A program made the position numbers and the translations under genes. From Caballeronia zhejiangensis (GTDB lineage: Bacteria > Pseudomonadota > Gammaproteobacteria > Burkholderiales > Burkholderiaceae), in the NCBI RefSeq assembly GCF_000698575.1, contig NZ_JFHD01000002.1, forward strand, positions 310,001-374,000: DNA of 64,000 nt, given 5' to 3'. This document shows, piece after piece, positions 38,986 to 49,476 of this stretch (position 1 is the stretch's first letter; each line of letters opens with the position of its first letter). Below the pieces are notes generated by a model. That model had not been told where the DNA came from. It worked only from the letters and a program-made list of their open reading frames with translations, and did no database searches.

Positions 38986-40137
38986 TTAACGCGGATAAAT
39001 CGCGCCGAGCACGCGCTCGCCCGCCGCGCCCGTCACCGCGGGCAGATTGCCCGGCTCGCGCGCGACACAGCGCATCGCGAGCCACGCGAAAGCAAGCGCT
39101 TCCACTTGTTGCGGCGGCACGCCGAGCGCCTCGGTCGTCATCACGGGAACGCCTGCGATTCTGCTGTCTTCAAGCGCCTGCTGGAGCATCTTCATCAACA
39201 CAGGATTGCGTGCGCCGCCGCCGCACACGTACACGGCGCGCGTGTCCGGCGCGTGTCGCGCGATCTCGCGCGCGACGGTCGTCGCGGTGAGGGCCGTGAG
39301 CGTCGCCTGGACATCGGCGGGAGCGAGGTTCGCGAAGGCTGCGAGCTTCGCGTCCATCCACGCCGGATTGAACAGATCGCGCCCTGTGCTCTTCGGCGGC
39401 GCGAGGTCGAAAAACGGTTCGTCGAGCAGCGCGTCGAGAAGCGATTGATCGATTCGGCCTTTGGCTGCGAACTGCCCGCCGTCGTCATAGGCGCGCTGTG
39501 TGTGGCGCAAAGCCCATTCGTCGATCAGCGCGTTGGCCGGGCCGCAATCGAAGCCGCGCACGTCTCCGTTCGCCGCGAGAATCGTGATGTTGCTGATGCC
39601 GCCGAGGTTGCACACGACGCGCGTCTCGTTCTTTTCGCCGAACACGGTCGTGTGGAACGCCGGCACGAGCGGCGCGCCCTGGCCGCCCGCGGCGACATCG
39701 CGGCTGCGGAAATCGGCGACCACGTCGATGCTGGTCATCTCAGCGAGCAACGCGGGATTGTTGATCTGCCGTGTGTAGCCTTTGTCAGGCCGATGCCGCA
39801 CCGTCTGGCCGTGCACGCCGATCGCGCGCACCTTCGTCGCCGAGCATCCGCTCATGCTCTGCAGTTCGTGGCAGCAGACGGCATAGCGTGTCGCGAGCGC
39901 ATTCGCGGCGAGCGCTTCGCGTTCGAGTTCGTTGTCGCCGGGCGACTGCAGTTCGAACAGCGCATCGCGCAAGCCTTTGGAAAAGGAGACATGCGCCTCG
40001 CCGAGCACGACGGGCGGCTTGCCCGTCGCGAACTGGACCGCGACACCATCGACGCCGTCCATGCTGGTTCCGGACATCAAACCGAAGTACACGCCGTCCG
40101 CCTTGCCGGTTTCGATTGCTTCGGTTTTCTTTCCCAC
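38986..40137 (-). CDS. anmK: Anhydro-N-acetylmuramic acid kinase
   Basis: 383 residues. It phosphorylates and opens 1,6-anhydro-MurNAc released during peptidoglycan recycling. The ATP-binding N-terminus [18 protein letters not shown] and [34 protein letters not shown] and [12 protein letters not shown] are all present and in order, matching the ASKHA-fold AnmK family. The gene is divergent from tyrS, sharing a 292-base gap in which I see only a weak -10-like GTAAAAT near 40293. Confidence 0.96.
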   Translation of the reverse strand: MGKKTEAIETGKADGVYFGLMSGTSMDGVDGVAVQFATGKPPVVLGEAHVSFSKGLRDALFELQSPGDNELEREALAANALATRYAVCCHELQSMSGCSATKVRAIGVHGQTVRHRPDKGYTRQINNPALLAEMTSIDVVADFRSRDVAAGGQGAPLVPAFHTTVFGEKNETRVVCNLGGISNITILAANGDVRGFDCGPANALIDEWALRHTQRAYDDGGQFAAKGRIDQSLLDALLDEPFFDLAPPKSTGRDLFNPAWMDAKLAAFANLAPADVQATLTALTATTVAREIARHAPDTRAVYVCGGGARNPVLMKMLQQALEDSRIAGVPVMTTEALGVPPQQVEALAFAWLAMRCVAREPGNLPAVTGAAGERVLGAIYPR

Positions 40138-40429
40138 GCTGATCTCCTCGTCGATGCCGATGTTGCCAATCAGCGGCGATTATCCGCGTTACGGGGCGAA
40201 TCGTTAAGACGCGATTCCACACTCCTGAGCGCCGAATGCCGCGCAAAACCGCGCGATCAAACACGAAAGGGCGCGAATGCCCGCGTCATCGCGTAAAATC
40301 GTGAGCCTGAACAAGCAATTGCGCGCGATTTCGTCATTTTCCGCGCCCCACTTCTCGACGCGGCATCTGCGCAGGCCACGCCACCGCATCGCCGGTCATC
40401 GAACCCTTTTGACTTCACAAGCCGCAAGC

Positions 40430-41668
40430 ATGACCACTGATTCCAACGCGCCCAGCTTCCCGATCACCGAAGATGTCAAAAGCGCGCTCGCCATCGCCAA
40501 GCGCGGCTGCGACGAACTGCTGATCGAAGACGAATTCGCGCAGAAGCTCGCGCGAAGCGCCGCGACGGGCAAGCCGCTGCGTATCAAGCTCGGCCTCGAT
40601 CCGACCGCGCCCGACATTCACATCGGCCATACGGTCGTGCTGAACAAGATGCGCCAGTTGCAGGATCTCGGCCACCAGGTCATTTTTCTGATCGGCGATT
40701 TCACGTCGCTGATCGGCGATCCGTCCGGCCGCAACGCGACGCGCCCGCCGCTCACGCGCGAGCAGATCGAGATGAACGCGAAGACGTACTTCGAGCAGGC
40801 GGCGCTCGTGCTGGATCGCGAAAAGACCGAAATCCGCTACAACAGCGAATGGTCGATGCCGCTCGGCGCCGACGGCATGATCAAGCTCGCATCGCGCTAC
40901 ACGGTCGCGCGCATTCTTGAGCGCGAGGACTTCACGAAGCGCTTCCAGGGCGGCGTGCCCATTTCGATCCACGAATTCCTCTATCCGCTGATGCAGGGCT
41001 ACGATTCCGTCGCGCTCAACGCGGATCTCGAACTCGGCGGCACGGACCAGAAGTTCAATCTGCTCGTCGGCCGCGAGTTGCAGAAGCAGTACGGCCAAGA
41101 ACAGCAGTGCATTCTGACGATGCCGCTGCTCGAAGGTCTCGACGGCGTCGAAAAGATGTCGAAGTCGAAGAACAACTACGTCGGCATCAGCGAGAAGCCG
41201 ACCGAGATGTTCGGCAAGCTGATGAGCATTTCGGACGTGCTCATGTGGCGTTACTTCGAACTGCTGTCATTCCGCCCGATGAGCGAAATCGAAGGCTACA
41301 AGCGCGAAGCCTCAGGCGGCCGCAATCCGCGCGACTTCAAGGTGATGCTGGCGCAGGAAATCGTCGCGCGCTTTCACTCGCCGGCGGATGCCGAGCGGGC
41401 GCTCGAAGACTTCAATCATCGCGCAAAGGGCGGCGTGCCCGACGACATTCCGACTGTCACGCTCGCAGGCGCGCCGGTCGCGATCGGCCAGCTGCTCAAG
41501 CAGGCGGGACTCGTGCCGTCGACGAGCGAAGCGCTGCGCAACATCGAGCAGGGCGGCGTGAAGATCGACGGCGCGACGGTCTCCGACAAGGGGCTGAAGG
41601 TCGAAGCGGGCGAGTTCGTCGTGCAGGTGGGCAAGCGCCGCTTCGCGCGCGTCACGCTGACGGCGTAA
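40430..41668 (+). CDS. tyrS: Tyrosyl-tRNA synthetase
   Basis: A 412-residue class I synthetase. The HIGH motif is in [10 protein letters not shown] (near residue 64), the second signature KMSKS is at about residues 242-246, and a C-terminal S4 RNA-binding domain ([26 protein letters not shown]) follows. The form with a true HIGH and KMSKS and this length corresponds to the TyrZ/TyrS2 group rather than E. coli TyrS. The ATG at 40430 was chosen by family N-terminus; the frame is open upstream to 40277. dtd starts 4 bases after the stop. Confidence 0.95.
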   Translation: MTTDSNAPSFPITEDVKSALAIAKRGCDELLIEDEFAQKLARSAATGKPLRIKLGLDPTAPDIHIGHTVVLNKMRQLQDLGHQVIFLIGDFTSLIGDPSGRNATRPPLTREQIEMNAKTYFEQAALVLDREKTEIRYNSEWSMPLGADGMIKLASRYTVARILEREDFTKRFQGGVPISIHEFLYPLMQGYDSVALNADLELGGTDQKFNLLVGRELQKQYGQEQQCILTMPLLEGLDGVEKMSKSKNNYVGISEKPTEMFGKLMSISDVLMWRYFELLSFRPMSEIEGYKREASGGRNPRDFKVMLAQEIVARFHSPADAERALEDFNHRAKGGVPDDIPTVTLAGAPVAIGQLLKQAGLVPSTSEALRNIEQGGVKIDGATVSDKGLKVEAGEFVVQVGKRRFARVTLTA

Positions 41669-41672
41669 GCCG

Positions 41673-42116
41673 ATGATCGCGCTCATTCAGCGTGTGAAGC
41701 GCGCCGATGTGCGCGTGGGCGAGCGCGTGACCGGCGCGATCGACGCGGGCCTGCTCGCGCTGGTCTGTGCCGAGCGCGGCGACAACGAAGCCGCCGCCGA
41801 CAAGCTGCTCGCGAAGATGCTCGGCTACCGCGTGTTCAGCGATGCAGCGGGCAAGATGAATCTCTCGGTGCAAGGCGTTGCCGGCGGCTTGCTGCTCGTC
41901 TCGCAGTTCACGCTTGCCGCCGACACGAACAGCGGCTTGCGCCCGAGCTTCACGCCCGCCGCGCCGCCCGACGAAGGCAAGCGGCTCTTCGATTATTTCG
42001 TGACGCAAGCGCGCGCGAAGCATCCCGTCGTCGAAACGGGCGAGTTCGGCGCGGGAATGCAGGTGTCGCTCGTGAACGACGGGCCAGTCACTTTCTGGCT
42101 TCAGGTACGACCATGA
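41673..42116 (+). CDS. dtd: D-aminoacyl-tRNA deacylase Dtd
   Basis: 147 residues. It hydrolyses D-aminoacyl-tRNA (and Gly-tRNA(Ala)), recycling tRNA charged with the wrong enantiomer; D-Tyr-tRNA(Tyr) is the classic substrate, apt beside tyrS. The active-site SQFTLAAD and the cross-subunit NDGPVT (Gly-cisPro region) are present. It overlaps the next gene by four bases (ATGA). Confidence 0.97.
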   Translation: MIALIQRVKRADVRVGERVTGAIDAGLLALVCAERGDNEAAADKLLAKMLGYRVFSDAAGKMNLSVQGVAGGLLLVSQFTLAADTNSGLRPSFTPAAPPDEGKRLFDYFVTQARAKHPVVETGEFGAGMQVSLVNDGPVTFWLQVRP

Positions 42117-42763
42117 CGACTCAGGTTCTCTTTATTCGACACGGCGAAACCGACTGGAACCGCATCAAGCGCATTCAAGGGCATATCGACATCCCGTTGT
42201 CCGAACATGGCTTTCTGCAGGCGGAACAGCTCGGCCGGCGTCTGGCGCACGACGGGCGCATCGACGCGGTCTATTCGAGCGATCTGCAACGCGCGCAGCA
42301 GACGGCGCGTCCTTTCGCGGATGCGCTCGGGCTCGACGTGCGGTTATCGGAGAACTTGCGCGAGCGTTTCTATGGCGCGTTCCAAGGCCACGACAGCGAC
42401 GAGATCAACGACAAGTTTCCCGCCGAATATATCGAATGGCAGACGCGCGACCCCGGCTTCTCGCCACCCGGCGACGGTGAATCGCAGCGCGTGTTTTATC
42501 ACCGCATCGTGCATGCGATGGAACCGATCGTCGCGGCGCACGCGGGCGGGCGCATCGCGGTCGTCGCGCATGGCGGCGTGCTCGATTGTGTGTACAGGTT
42601 CGCGATGAACCTGCCGTTGCAGGAGCCGCGCAACTGGCCGCTGCTCAATTGCAGCGTGAACGTGGTGGACTATGCCGATGGCGGCGCGAAGGTCGCGTCG
42701 TGGGGCGATATCGCGCATCTGTCGACGGACACGGACGACGACAATCTGCGCAAGCGGGCCTAG
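42113..42763 (+). CDS. Histidine phosphatase family protein (phosphoglycerate-mutase-like)
   Basis: 216 residues. The phosphorylated histidine is in the RHGETDWN motif near residue 9, with the second conserved histidine in [13 protein letters not shown] near residue 152 and the acidic residue in [11 protein letters not shown]. Members include GpmB-like phosphatases and alpha-ribazole phosphatase; the substrate is not known. Part of the tyrS-dtd operon. Its TAG stop overlaps the opposite-strand TAG of ruvB within a single CTAG. Confidence 0.9.
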   Translation: MTTQVLFIRHGETDWNRIKRIQGHIDIPLSEHGFLQAEQLGRRLAHDGRIDAVYSSDLQRAQQTARPFADALGLDVRLSENLRERFYGAFQGHDSDEINDKFPAEYIEWQTRDPGFSPPGDGESQRVFYHRIVHAMEPIVAAHAGGRIAVVAHGGVLDCVYRFAMNLPLQEPRNWPLLNCSVNVVDYADGGAKVASWGDIAHLSTDTDDDNLRKRA

Positions 42764-43821
42764 CCGTTGTTCGTATCCCAAAGATCCCGAATCGGCCCCG
42801 CATCCGGCGCAGCAAGACCGAAGTGCCGATACGTGAGCATCGTCGCGACCCGTCCGCGTGGCGTGCGCTGCAAAAAGCCCTGCTGAATCAGATACGGCTC
42901 CAGCACGTCCTCGATCGTGTCGCGCTCCTCGCCGATAGCCGCAGCGAGGTTATCCACGCCGACCGGCCCGCCATCGAACTTGTGCAGGATGGCTTCGAGC
43001 AGCTTGCGGTCCATCAGATCGAAGCCGACGGGATCGACGTCGAGCATTTTCAGCGCTTTGTCGGCGACGTCGGCGGTGATCATGCCGTTCGCCTTTACTT
43101 CGGCGTAATCGCGCACGCGGCGCAGCAGCCGGTTCGCGATACGCGGCGTGCCGCGCGAGCGCTTTGCGATTTCCAGCGCGCCTTCCGGCACGATCTCCGC
43201 CTTCAACAACGACGCGGATCGCGACACGATGCGCGCCAGTTCGCTCGCGTTATAGAACTCCAGCCGCGACACGATGCCGAAGCGGTCGCGCAGCGGGTTC
43301 GTCAGCATGCCCGCGCGCGTGGTCGCGCCGACTAGCGTGAACGGCTGCAGATCCAGTTTCACGCTGCGTGCGGCCGGCCCTTCGCCGATCATGATGTCGA
43401 TCTGATAATCCTCGAGCGCCGGATACAGGATTTCCTCGACGACCGGCGAAAGCCGATGAATTTCGTCGATGAACAGCACGTCGTTCGCTTCGAGATTCGT
43501 GAGCAGCGCGGCGAGATCGCCCGCGCGCTCGAGCACCGGTCCCGACGTCTGCCGCAGATTCACGCCCATTTCCCGCGCGATGATGTGCGCGAGCGTCGTC
43601 TTGCCGAGACCCGGCGGCCCGAACAGCAGCACGTGATCGAGCGCTTCGGAACGGCGCTTCGCCGCCTCGATGAAGATTTCGAGCTGGCCGCGCGCCTTTT
43701 CCTGCCCGATGTATTCATCGAGCTTGTGCGGACGCAGTGCGCGCTCGAACGCTTCCTCGTTCGGCGAGACGGGCGAGGCCGAGATGACGCGTTCGGCGGC
43801 GAGTTTGTCGGTTTCGATCAT
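42760..43821 (-). CDS. ruvB: Holliday junction branch-migration helicase RuvB
   Basis: 353 residues. AAA+ ATPase with Walker [10 protein letters not shown], Walker [11 protein letters not shown], the arginine-rich [19 protein letters not shown] block and the C-terminal winged-helix ([16 protein letters not shown]). It drives branch migration on RuvA-bound junctions. Encoded leftwards after ruvA with a 56-base gap that contains a GGCCGAATGGCC palindrome copy. Confidence 0.98.
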   Translation of the reverse strand: MIETDKLAAERVISASPVSPNEEAFERALRPHKLDEYIGQEKARGQLEIFIEAAKRRSEALDHVLLFGPPGLGKTTLAHIIAREMGVNLRQTSGPVLERAGDLAALLTNLEANDVLFIDEIHRLSPVVEEILYPALEDYQIDIMIGEGPAARSVKLDLQPFTLVGATTRAGMLTNPLRDRFGIVSRLEFYNASELARIVSRSASLLKAEIVPEGALEIAKRSRGTPRIANRLLRRVRDYAEVKANGMITADVADKALKMLDVDPVGFDLMDRKLLEAILHKFDGGPVGVDNLAAAIGEERDTIEDVLEPYLIQQGFLQRTPRGRVATMLTYRHFGLAAPDAGPIRDLWDTNNG

Positions 43822-43858
43822 CTTTCGATTGTACAGCGAGCTTTTGCGCGACGAAGCT

Positions 43859-43870
43859 GGCCGAATGGCC
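43859..43870. repeat. GGCCGAATGGCC palindromic motif, copy B
   Basis: Identical to the 12-mer at 2647-2658, here between ruvA and ruvB and followed by TAGGC, which is similar to the flank of the copy at 50961. Confidence 0.5.
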
Positions 43871-43877
43871 TAGGCTA

Positions 43878-44459
43878 TCAGCCCTTCGAAAGCGCCTTCA
43901 ACGCCAGCTTGATGCCCTCGGACACGCCCGTTCCGGCCGGCACGTTCTTGACCGCGGCGAGCGCTTCCTTCTCCGAATAGCCGAGCGCGAGCAGTGCGTT
44001 GAGAATGTCGGACGCGTGATCGGACTGCGAAACCGTGCCCGCGATCGCGCCGAGATCCGCGCCGAGCTTGCCTTTCAGTTCGAGCAGCAGGCGCTCCGCC
44101 GTCTTCTTGCCGATGCCCGGCACGCGCGTGAGGCGCGCGGCGTCCTGCGTCGTCACGGTTTGCGAGAGTTCGTGCACGCTCATGCCCGAAAGCACCGCGA
44201 GCGCCATGCGCGCGCCGATCCCGCTGATCTTCAGCAACTCGCGGAACGTCGAACGCTCCTGCGCGGTGAGAAAACCGTACAGCAGATGCGCGTCCTCGCG
44301 CACGATCAACTGCGTGAGCAGCACGACCTTCTCGCCGGCATTCGGCAGGTTGTAGAACGTGCTCATCGGCACGTCGATTTCGTAGCCGACGCCGTTGCAA
44401 TCGACGAGCAAATGCGGCGGATTTTTTTCCAGCAGAACGCCGGCGATGCGACCGATCAT
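43878..44459 (-). CDS. ruvA: Holliday junction DNA-binding protein RuvA
   Basis: 193 residues. Domain I is the OB fold ([23 protein letters not shown]). Domain II has two helix-hairpin-helix motifs ([18 protein letters not shown] and [19 protein letters not shown]), and the C-terminal domain III ([18 protein letters not shown]) contacts RuvB. Located between ruvC and ruvB in the usual order. Confidence 0.98.
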   Translation of the reverse strand: MIGRIAGVLLEKNPPHLLVDCNGVGYEIDVPMSTFYNLPNAGEKVVLLTQLIVREDAHLLYGFLTAQERSTFRELLKISGIGARMALAVLSGMSVHELSQTVTTQDAARLTRVPGIGKKTAERLLLELKGKLGADLGAIAGTVSQSDHASDILNALLALGYSEKEALAAVKNVPAGTGVSEGIKLALKALSKG

Positions 44460-44480
44460 GTTTGGTATTCGTAGAGGAAA

Positions 44481-45023
44481 TTAGCCGATGAGACGACCGC
44501 GCCGCACGCGCAAGCCCTTCTTGGCCAGCCCCGGCGCGATGCCGCCCAGGGCCGCGAGGCCGGTGCCGCCGTGCGCGTGACAGATCGCCATGCCGAGCGC
44601 ATCGGCGGCGTCGGTGCCGGGCACGCCGGAAAGCGACAGCAGACGCACGACCATCTGCTGCATCTGTTCCTTGGTCGCGCGTCCGTAGCCGACGACCGCC
44701 TGCTTCAGTTGCAGCGCCGTGTATTCGGCAACCGGCACGCCGCTCGCGACGAGCCCGCAGATGGCCGCGCCGCGCGCCTGCCCGAGGAGCAGCGTCGACT
44801 GCGGATTCACGTTGACGAAGACTTTTTCGATCGCCGCCTGATCCGGATTGTGCTGCGCGATGAGCGTCGAGATGCCGCTGAAAATGGTGTTGAGACGCGA
44901 AGGCAGATCCGCCTCGGCCGTCTTGATGACGCCGCTCGTCACGTAGTTGAGCGTGTGCCCCGTCTTCTCGATGATGCCGAAGCCCGTCACGCGCAGGCCG
45001 GGGTCGATGCCAAGGATTCTCAT
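44481..45023 (-). CDS. ruvC: Crossover junction endodeoxyribonuclease RuvC
   Basis: 180 residues. The RNase-H-like fold begins [18 protein letters not shown] with Asp7 as a catalytic acid; [20 protein letters not shown] carries the second, and [18 protein letters not shown] the last pair. It cleaves Holliday junctions. First gene of the ruvCAB group on the minus strand, 21 bases before ruvA. Confidence 0.97.
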   Translation of the reverse strand: MRILGIDPGLRVTGFGIIEKTGHTLNYVTSGVIKTAEADLPSRLNTIFSGISTLIAQHNPDQAAIEKVFVNVNPQSTLLLGQARGAAICGLVASGVPVAEYTALQLKQAVVGYGRATKEQMQQMVVRLLSLSGVPGTDAADALGMAICHAHGGTGLAALGGIAPGLAKKGLRVRRGRLIG

Positions 45024-45055
45024 TCGTTCGCGTTTCGCGGCTCGTTGAAACTAAA

Positions 45056-45091
45056 AAGGCCTGTTTGCGCCGTTCGAAGCGCAAACAGGCC
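45056..45091 (-). terminator. Rho-independent terminator after purH
   Basis: A perfect 13-bp stem GGCCTGTTTGCGC (45058-45070) / GCGCAAACAGGCC (45079-45091) with an 8-base loop; on the minus strand it is followed by TTTTTAG. It separates purH from ruvC. Confidence 0.92.
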
Positions 45092-45114
45092 AATCTTAAA
45101 TGAAGCGGCCGCGA

Positions 45115-46680
45115 TCAATGGCGGAAATGACGCGTGCCCGTGAAAATCATCGTGATGTTGTGCTCGTCGGCGGCGGCGATCACTTCGTCATCGCGCATCG
45201 ATCCGCCTGGCTGGATCACGCAGGTGGCGCCCGCGTTCACGACGACATCGAGGCCGTCGCGGAACGGGAAGAACGCATCCGATGCCACCGCCGAGCCGTT
45301 CAACGTCAGACCGGCGTTCTGCGCCTTGATGCCCGCGATGCGCGCCGAATCCACGCGGCTCATCTGGCCTGCGCCGACGCCCATCGTCATGCCGTTCGCG
45401 CAGAACACGATCGCGTTCGACTTCACGAACTTCGCGACGCGCCACGCGAACATCAGATCGTCCATTTCCTTCGGCGTCGGATGACGCTTCGTCACGACGC
45501 GCAATTCGTGCGGCTGCACGTTCTTCGCATCGAGCGATTGCACGAGCAGACCGCCGCCGACGCGCTTCAGATCGAACGCGTTGTGGCCGTCGCCGAGCGC
45601 GATCTGCAATAGGCGCACGTTCTGCTTCGCCGCGAACACGGCGCGCGCCGCCTCGCTGAACGACGGCGCGATCAGCACTTCGACGAACTGCTTCGCGACA
45701 GCCTGCGCCGCCGCTTCGTCCACTTCACGATTGAACGCGATAATGCCGCCGAACGCCGAAGTCGGGTCCGTCTGGAACGCCTTCGAATACGCTTCGGCCG
45801 CATTCGCGCCGAGCGCCACGCCGCACGGATTCGCGTGCTTGATGATGACGCACGCCGGCGCGTCGAACGTCTTCACGCATTCCCACGCGGCGTCCGAATC
45901 GGCGATGTTGTTGTACGACAGTTCCTTGCCCTGCAACTGCTCGTAGTTCGCGAGCGCGCCGGCCGGCACGCTCAGATCGCGATAAAAGGCCGCGTTCTGA
46001 TGCGGATTCTCGCCGTAACGCAAATCCTGCACTTTCTCGAACGCGAGATTGAACGTCGCCGGATACGTATTGCGGCTCGAATGCTGCAGCTCTTCGGTCA
46101 GGCTCGTCAGATAGTTCGTGATCGCGCCGTCGTACTGCGCGGTGTGCGCGAAGACTTTCGTAGCGAGACGGAAATTCGTCTTGTAGCCGACGTTGTTGCC
46201 GTTCGCGCGCATCTCGTCGAGGACGGCGAAGTAATCGGCCGGATCGACGACGACCGTCACGTCGCGATGATTCTTCGCCGCCGAGCGCAGCATCGTCGGA
46301 CCGCCGATGTCGATGTTCTCGATCGCGTCTTCCAGCGAGCACTCTTCCTTCGAGACCGTCTGCACGAACGGATACAGATTCACCACCAGCAGATCGATGG
46401 TCGGAATGTCGTGCCTTTCCAGCGCGGCCATGTGCTCGGGCAGGTCGCGGCGCGCGAGAATGCCGCCGTGAACCTTCGGATGCAGCGTCTTCACGCGCCC
46501 GTCGAGCATTTCCGGAAAGCCGGTGTAATCGGCGACTTCGGTCACGGGCAGGCCCGCGTCGGCGAGCAGTTTCGCCGTGCCGCCGGTCGAGAGGAGCTTG
46601 ACGCCAAGCGCCGACAGCGATTTGGCGAAATCGACGATGCCGGATTTGTCGGAAACGGAGAGGAGCGCTTGCTTGATCAT
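45115..46680 (-). CDS. purH: Bifunctional AICAR formyltransferase / IMP cyclohydrolase
   Basis: 521 residues. The N-terminal cyclohydrolase domain ([44 protein letters not shown]) closes the IMP ring, and the C-terminal transformylase ([26 protein letters not shown]; ends in the RHFRH tail) adds the formyl group. Together they carry out the last two steps of purine synthesis. The start at 46680 ([10 protein letters not shown]) is the family start; another ATG at 46689 would add MFI. A ribosome site is not obvious. fis lies just upstream on the same strand. Confidence 0.97.
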   Translation of the reverse strand: MIKQALLSVSDKSGIVDFAKSLSALGVKLLSTGGTAKLLADAGLPVTEVADYTGFPEMLDGRVKTLHPKVHGGILARRDLPEHMAALERHDIPTIDLLVVNLYPFVQTVSKEECSLEDAIENIDIGGPTMLRSAAKNHRDVTVVVDPADYFAVLDEMRANGNNVGYKTNFRLATKVFAHTAQYDGAITNYLTSLTEELQHSSRNTYPATFNLAFEKVQDLRYGENPHQNAAFYRDLSVPAGALANYEQLQGKELSYNNIADSDAAWECVKTFDAPACVIIKHANPCGVALGANAAEAYSKAFQTDPTSAFGGIIAFNREVDEAAAQAVAKQFVEVLIAPSFSEAARAVFAAKQNVRLLQIALGDGHNAFDLKRVGGGLLVQSLDAKNVQPHELRVVTKRHPTPKEMDDLMFAWRVAKFVKSNAIVFCANGMTMGVGAGQMSRVDSARIAGIKAQNAGLTLNGSAVASDAFFPFRDGLDVVVNAGATCVIQPGGSMRDDEVIAAADEHNITMIFTGTRHFRH

Positions 46681-46744
46681 GATGAACACTGAAACCGAAA
46701 AGGGAAACCAGGCCGGACCAAGGCGCGCGCCTCAGTCCGATGAA

Positions 46745-46978
46745 TCAAATCAATCCGTGCTGCTGAAGCTTCTTGCGTAAGGTGTTGCGGTTGATGCCGA
46801 GATACTCGGCCGCGAGCGATTGGTTTCCGCCCGCCTGCTCGAGCACCACTTCGAGCATCGGTTTTTCCACGCACGAAATCACCATGTCGTACACGTCGTG
46901 CGGGTTGGAGCCGTCCAGGTCCTGAAAATAGTTGTCGAGGCTCTGGCGGACGCATTGTTCGATGTTATGTCTGCTCAT
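46745..46978 (-). CDS. fis: Fis family nucleoid/transcription factor
   Basis: 77 residues, shorter than E. coli Fis (98) as normal in betaproteobacteria. The C-terminal helix-turn-helix LEQAGGNQSLAAEYLGINRNTLRKKLQQHGL is highly conserved. It bends DNA and regulates growth-rate-dependent genes. The ATG at 46978 overlaps the dusB stop in an ATGA, so dusB-fis form the same operon as in E. coli. Confidence 0.95.
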   Translation of the reverse strand: MSRHNIEQCVRQSLDNYFQDLDGSNPHDVYDMVISCVEKPMLEVVLEQAGGNQSLAAEYLGINRNTLRKKLQQHGLI

Positions 46979-48069
46979 GCGGCAATCAGTCGGTCTGTCG
47001 TGTTGTTGAGCCCGCCGCACGATTCTTCCCCGTCCGCGTCCTCGGCGTCACCGGCCTCGTCCACATAGACGAGACGGTCCGACAACGCCTTTTGCGCGTC
47101 AAAGAATTCGTTGACAGCGAGCAATTGTTCTTTGGTCGTGTCCAGCGTATTCATCCGGTGCCGGAAGGTGTTGGCGCCGGAAAGGCCGCGAGTGTACCAG
47201 CCGATATGCTTGCGCGCAGTCCGAACGCCCGTGAATTCCCCATAAAAGGCGTAGTGATCTTCGAGGTGCTCGTTCATCACCTGCTGGATCTCGTCGATGC
47301 GCGGCGGCGGCAGGCGCTCGCCGGTATTCAGAAAGTGTTCGATCTCGCGAAAGAGCCACGGACGGCCCTGCGCCGCGCGGCCGATCATGATGGCGTCGGC
47401 GTGCGTGGCGGCGAGCACGTCGCGCGCTTTCTCGGGCGTGGTGATGTCGCCGTTCGCGACCACCGGAATCTTCACCGACGCCTTCACTGCCGCGATGGTT
47501 TCGTACTCCGCGTCGCCCTTGTAGAGATCGGCGCGCGTGCGGCCGTGGACGGTGAGCATCGAAATGCCGGCTTCCTGCGCGATCCGCGCGATGGTCAGCG
47601 CGTTCTTGTTCTCGCGATTCCAGCCCGTGCGAATCTTGAGCGTGACCGGCACCGCGTCCGGCCCCACGCCGACCGCCTGGACGACGGCCTCCACGATGCG
47701 CGCGACCAGCGGCTCGTTCTGCAGCAGCGCGGAACCCGCGGCCACGTTGCAGACCTTCTTCGCCGGGCAGCCCATATTGATGTCGATGATCTGCGCGCCG
47801 TTCGCGACGTTGTGGCGCGCGGCCTCGGCGAGCATCTGCGGATCCGCGCCCGCGATCTGCACGGAAATCGGCTCGACCTCGCCCGCATGGTTGGCGCGGC
47901 GCATGGTCTTCTCGCTCTTCCACAACTGCGCGTTCGACGCGACCATCTCCGACACCGCGTAGCCCGCGCCCATGCGCTTGCAGAGCTGCCGGAACGGGCG
48001 GTCGGTGACGCCTGCCATCGGTGCGACGAACAGGTTATTGCGCAGGACGTGTGAACCGATTGTGGGCAT
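46975..48069 (-). CDS. dusB: tRNA-dihydrouridine synthase DusB
   Basis: 364 residues, about 40 longer at the C-terminus than E. coli DusB. The FMN-binding N-terminus LFVAPMAGVTDRPFRQLCKR and catalytic cysteine in NMGCPAKKVCN (about residues 98-108) are present; GDITTPEKARDVL and IGRAAQGRPWLFREI follow. It reduces specific uridines in the tRNA D-loop. The extra tail (YVDEAGDAEDADGEESCGG) is acidic and probably disordered. A GTTAAAATA -10-like element lies about 90 bases upstream. Confidence 0.95.
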   Translation of the reverse strand: MPTIGSHVLRNNLFVAPMAGVTDRPFRQLCKRMGAGYAVSEMVASNAQLWKSEKTMRRANHAGEVEPISVQIAGADPQMLAEAARHNVANGAQIIDINMGCPAKKVCNVAAGSALLQNEPLVARIVEAVVQAVGVGPDAVPVTLKIRTGWNRENKNALTIARIAQEAGISMLTVHGRTRADLYKGDAEYETIAAVKASVKIPVVANGDITTPEKARDVLAATHADAIMIGRAAQGRPWLFREIEHFLNTGERLPPPRIDEIQQVMNEHLEDHYAFYGEFTGVRTARKHIGWYTRGLSGANTFRHRMNTLDTTKEQLLAVNEFFDAQKALSDRLVYVDEAGDAEDADGEESCGGLNNTTDRLIAA

Positions 48070-48283
48070 GAAGGCTAAACGATCCGCGCTGTCGGTGCCG
48101 GCGAGAAGCCGCGTCAGGCGGATGCAACGTTGCTGAAGGGGAAACAGCTATTTTAACGCGAAGAGCGTGCTGAAATTAAGAGCAATCGCGTGCAAGTCAT
48201 TAAATCTTCTATGAAAGAACGGCCGGCCATAGAGGATAAGTTCCCGGACTTCGCCTGGACGATTGCCCTTTTTTCGTGCTCGA

Positions 48284-49474
48284 TCAGCGCCTTTGACCGA
48301 ACATCATCTGACGGGCGAGGGCCGTTTTTACCGGCGGAAGGAATTCGAGAGCGGTCAGCGCGAGACCGCGCATCGCCGCAAACGGCGGGAAATCGACCGT
48401 GAAGATGCGCGCGAGCGTATCGGTGGCGCCGATCGTCAGGCGCCGGTCCAGCGCACGGCGCTGCGCGAAACGGGCGAGCGCGAGCGGCCGGGGACCGTCG
48501 GCGGACAGCGCGTCGGTGAGCGCGAGCGCGTCGCGCAGGCCGAGATTCAGGCCCTGTCCGGCAACCGGATGCAGCGTCTGCGCGGCATTGCCGATCGCGA
48601 CGGTGCGCCGGTCGACGAGCACGTCGAGCGCGGTCAGCCCGAGCGGAAACGCCGCGCGTGACGCGATGCGCGTGAAACGGCCCATGCGCGTGCCGAACGC
48701 AGCGCCGAGTTCGGCGAGGAAAGTGTCGTCGTCGAGCTGCATGCGGCGCGCGGCTTCGTCGGGCGAGCAGCACCAGACGAGCGAATAATCCGCGTGACGC
48801 TGGCCGCCGCACGGCAAAAGCGCGATCGGCCCTTCCGGCGTGAAGCGCTCCCACGCGACATTCGCGCGCGGATCGGACACGCTTACCGTGCCCACGATGG
48901 CCGTTTGCCCGTAATCGCGCGCGCGGCGCTCATCGGATGACTCGCCTTTCTGATAAAGACCGCCTTCCGCGTTCACGAGCACTTTCACGCGGACGGAGCG
49001 CTCGCCTTGCGCCGATTGCAGCGGCAAGGTGACGCCGTCGTTGTCCTGCAGCGGCGCGAGCGCGGACGTGTCGGTGAGCCAGTCGACCTTCGTTGCGCGC
49101 ACCGCATCGGCGAGCGCGCCGACGAGCGAACCGTAGCGCACCACGTAGCCCAGTTCGGGCAACTCGTGCTCGTCGTGCTCGATCAACGTGCGGCCGAAAT
49201 GCCCGCGCTGCGAGACATGGATGCGGCGGATCGGCGTGGCATCGCCCGGAAAGCCGAGCGGCTGCAGCATCACGCGGCTTCCGTGCGAAAGCGCGAGCGC
49301 GCGCGGATCGTTGGCGGCGGCTGCGGGCGTGCGCGCATCGATCAGCGCGATGGACAGCCGTGACGTCGCGCTGCGCCGGGCAAGCCAGCCGGCGAGCGCG
49401 AGCCCGACCGGCCCCGCGCCGACGATGGCGATGTCGTAATCGAAATGCGGTTCGATGCCTTGAACGTCGCTCAT
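48284..49474 (-). CDS. ubiH: UbiH/UbiF/VisC-family FAD monooxygenase
   Basis: 396 residues. N-terminal FAD/NAD fold (YDIAIVGAGPVGLALAGWLA), the DG-like motif region, and the C-terminal FAD-ribityl site AIGNAAQTLHPVAGQGLNLG of the ubiquinone hydroxylase family. It probably hydroxylates a ring position of a ubiquinone intermediate. Which position (UbiH, UbiI or a broader UbiM/UbiL type) is not settled; the pepP neighbour supports UbiH by analogy with the E. coli pepP-ubiH-ubiI operon. The start at 49474 lies two bases after the pepP stop. Confidence 0.88.
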   Translation of the reverse strand: MSDVQGIEPHFDYDIAIVGAGPVGLALAGWLARRSATSRLSIALIDARTPAAAANDPRALALSHGSRVMLQPLGFPGDATPIRRIHVSQRGHFGRTLIEHDEHELPELGYVVRYGSLVGALADAVRATKVDWLTDTSALAPLQDNDGVTLPLQSAQGERSVRVKVLVNAEGGLYQKGESSDERRARDYGQTAIVGTVSVSDPRANVAWERFTPEGPIALLPCGGQRHADYSLVWCCSPDEAARRMQLDDDTFLAELGAAFGTRMGRFTRIASRAAFPLGLTALDVLVDRRTVAIGNAAQTLHPVAGQGLNLGLRDALALTDALSADGPRPLALARFAQRRALDRRLTIGATDTLARIFTVDFPPFAAMRGLALTALEFLPPVKTALARQMMFGQRR

Positions 49475-49476
49475 GG

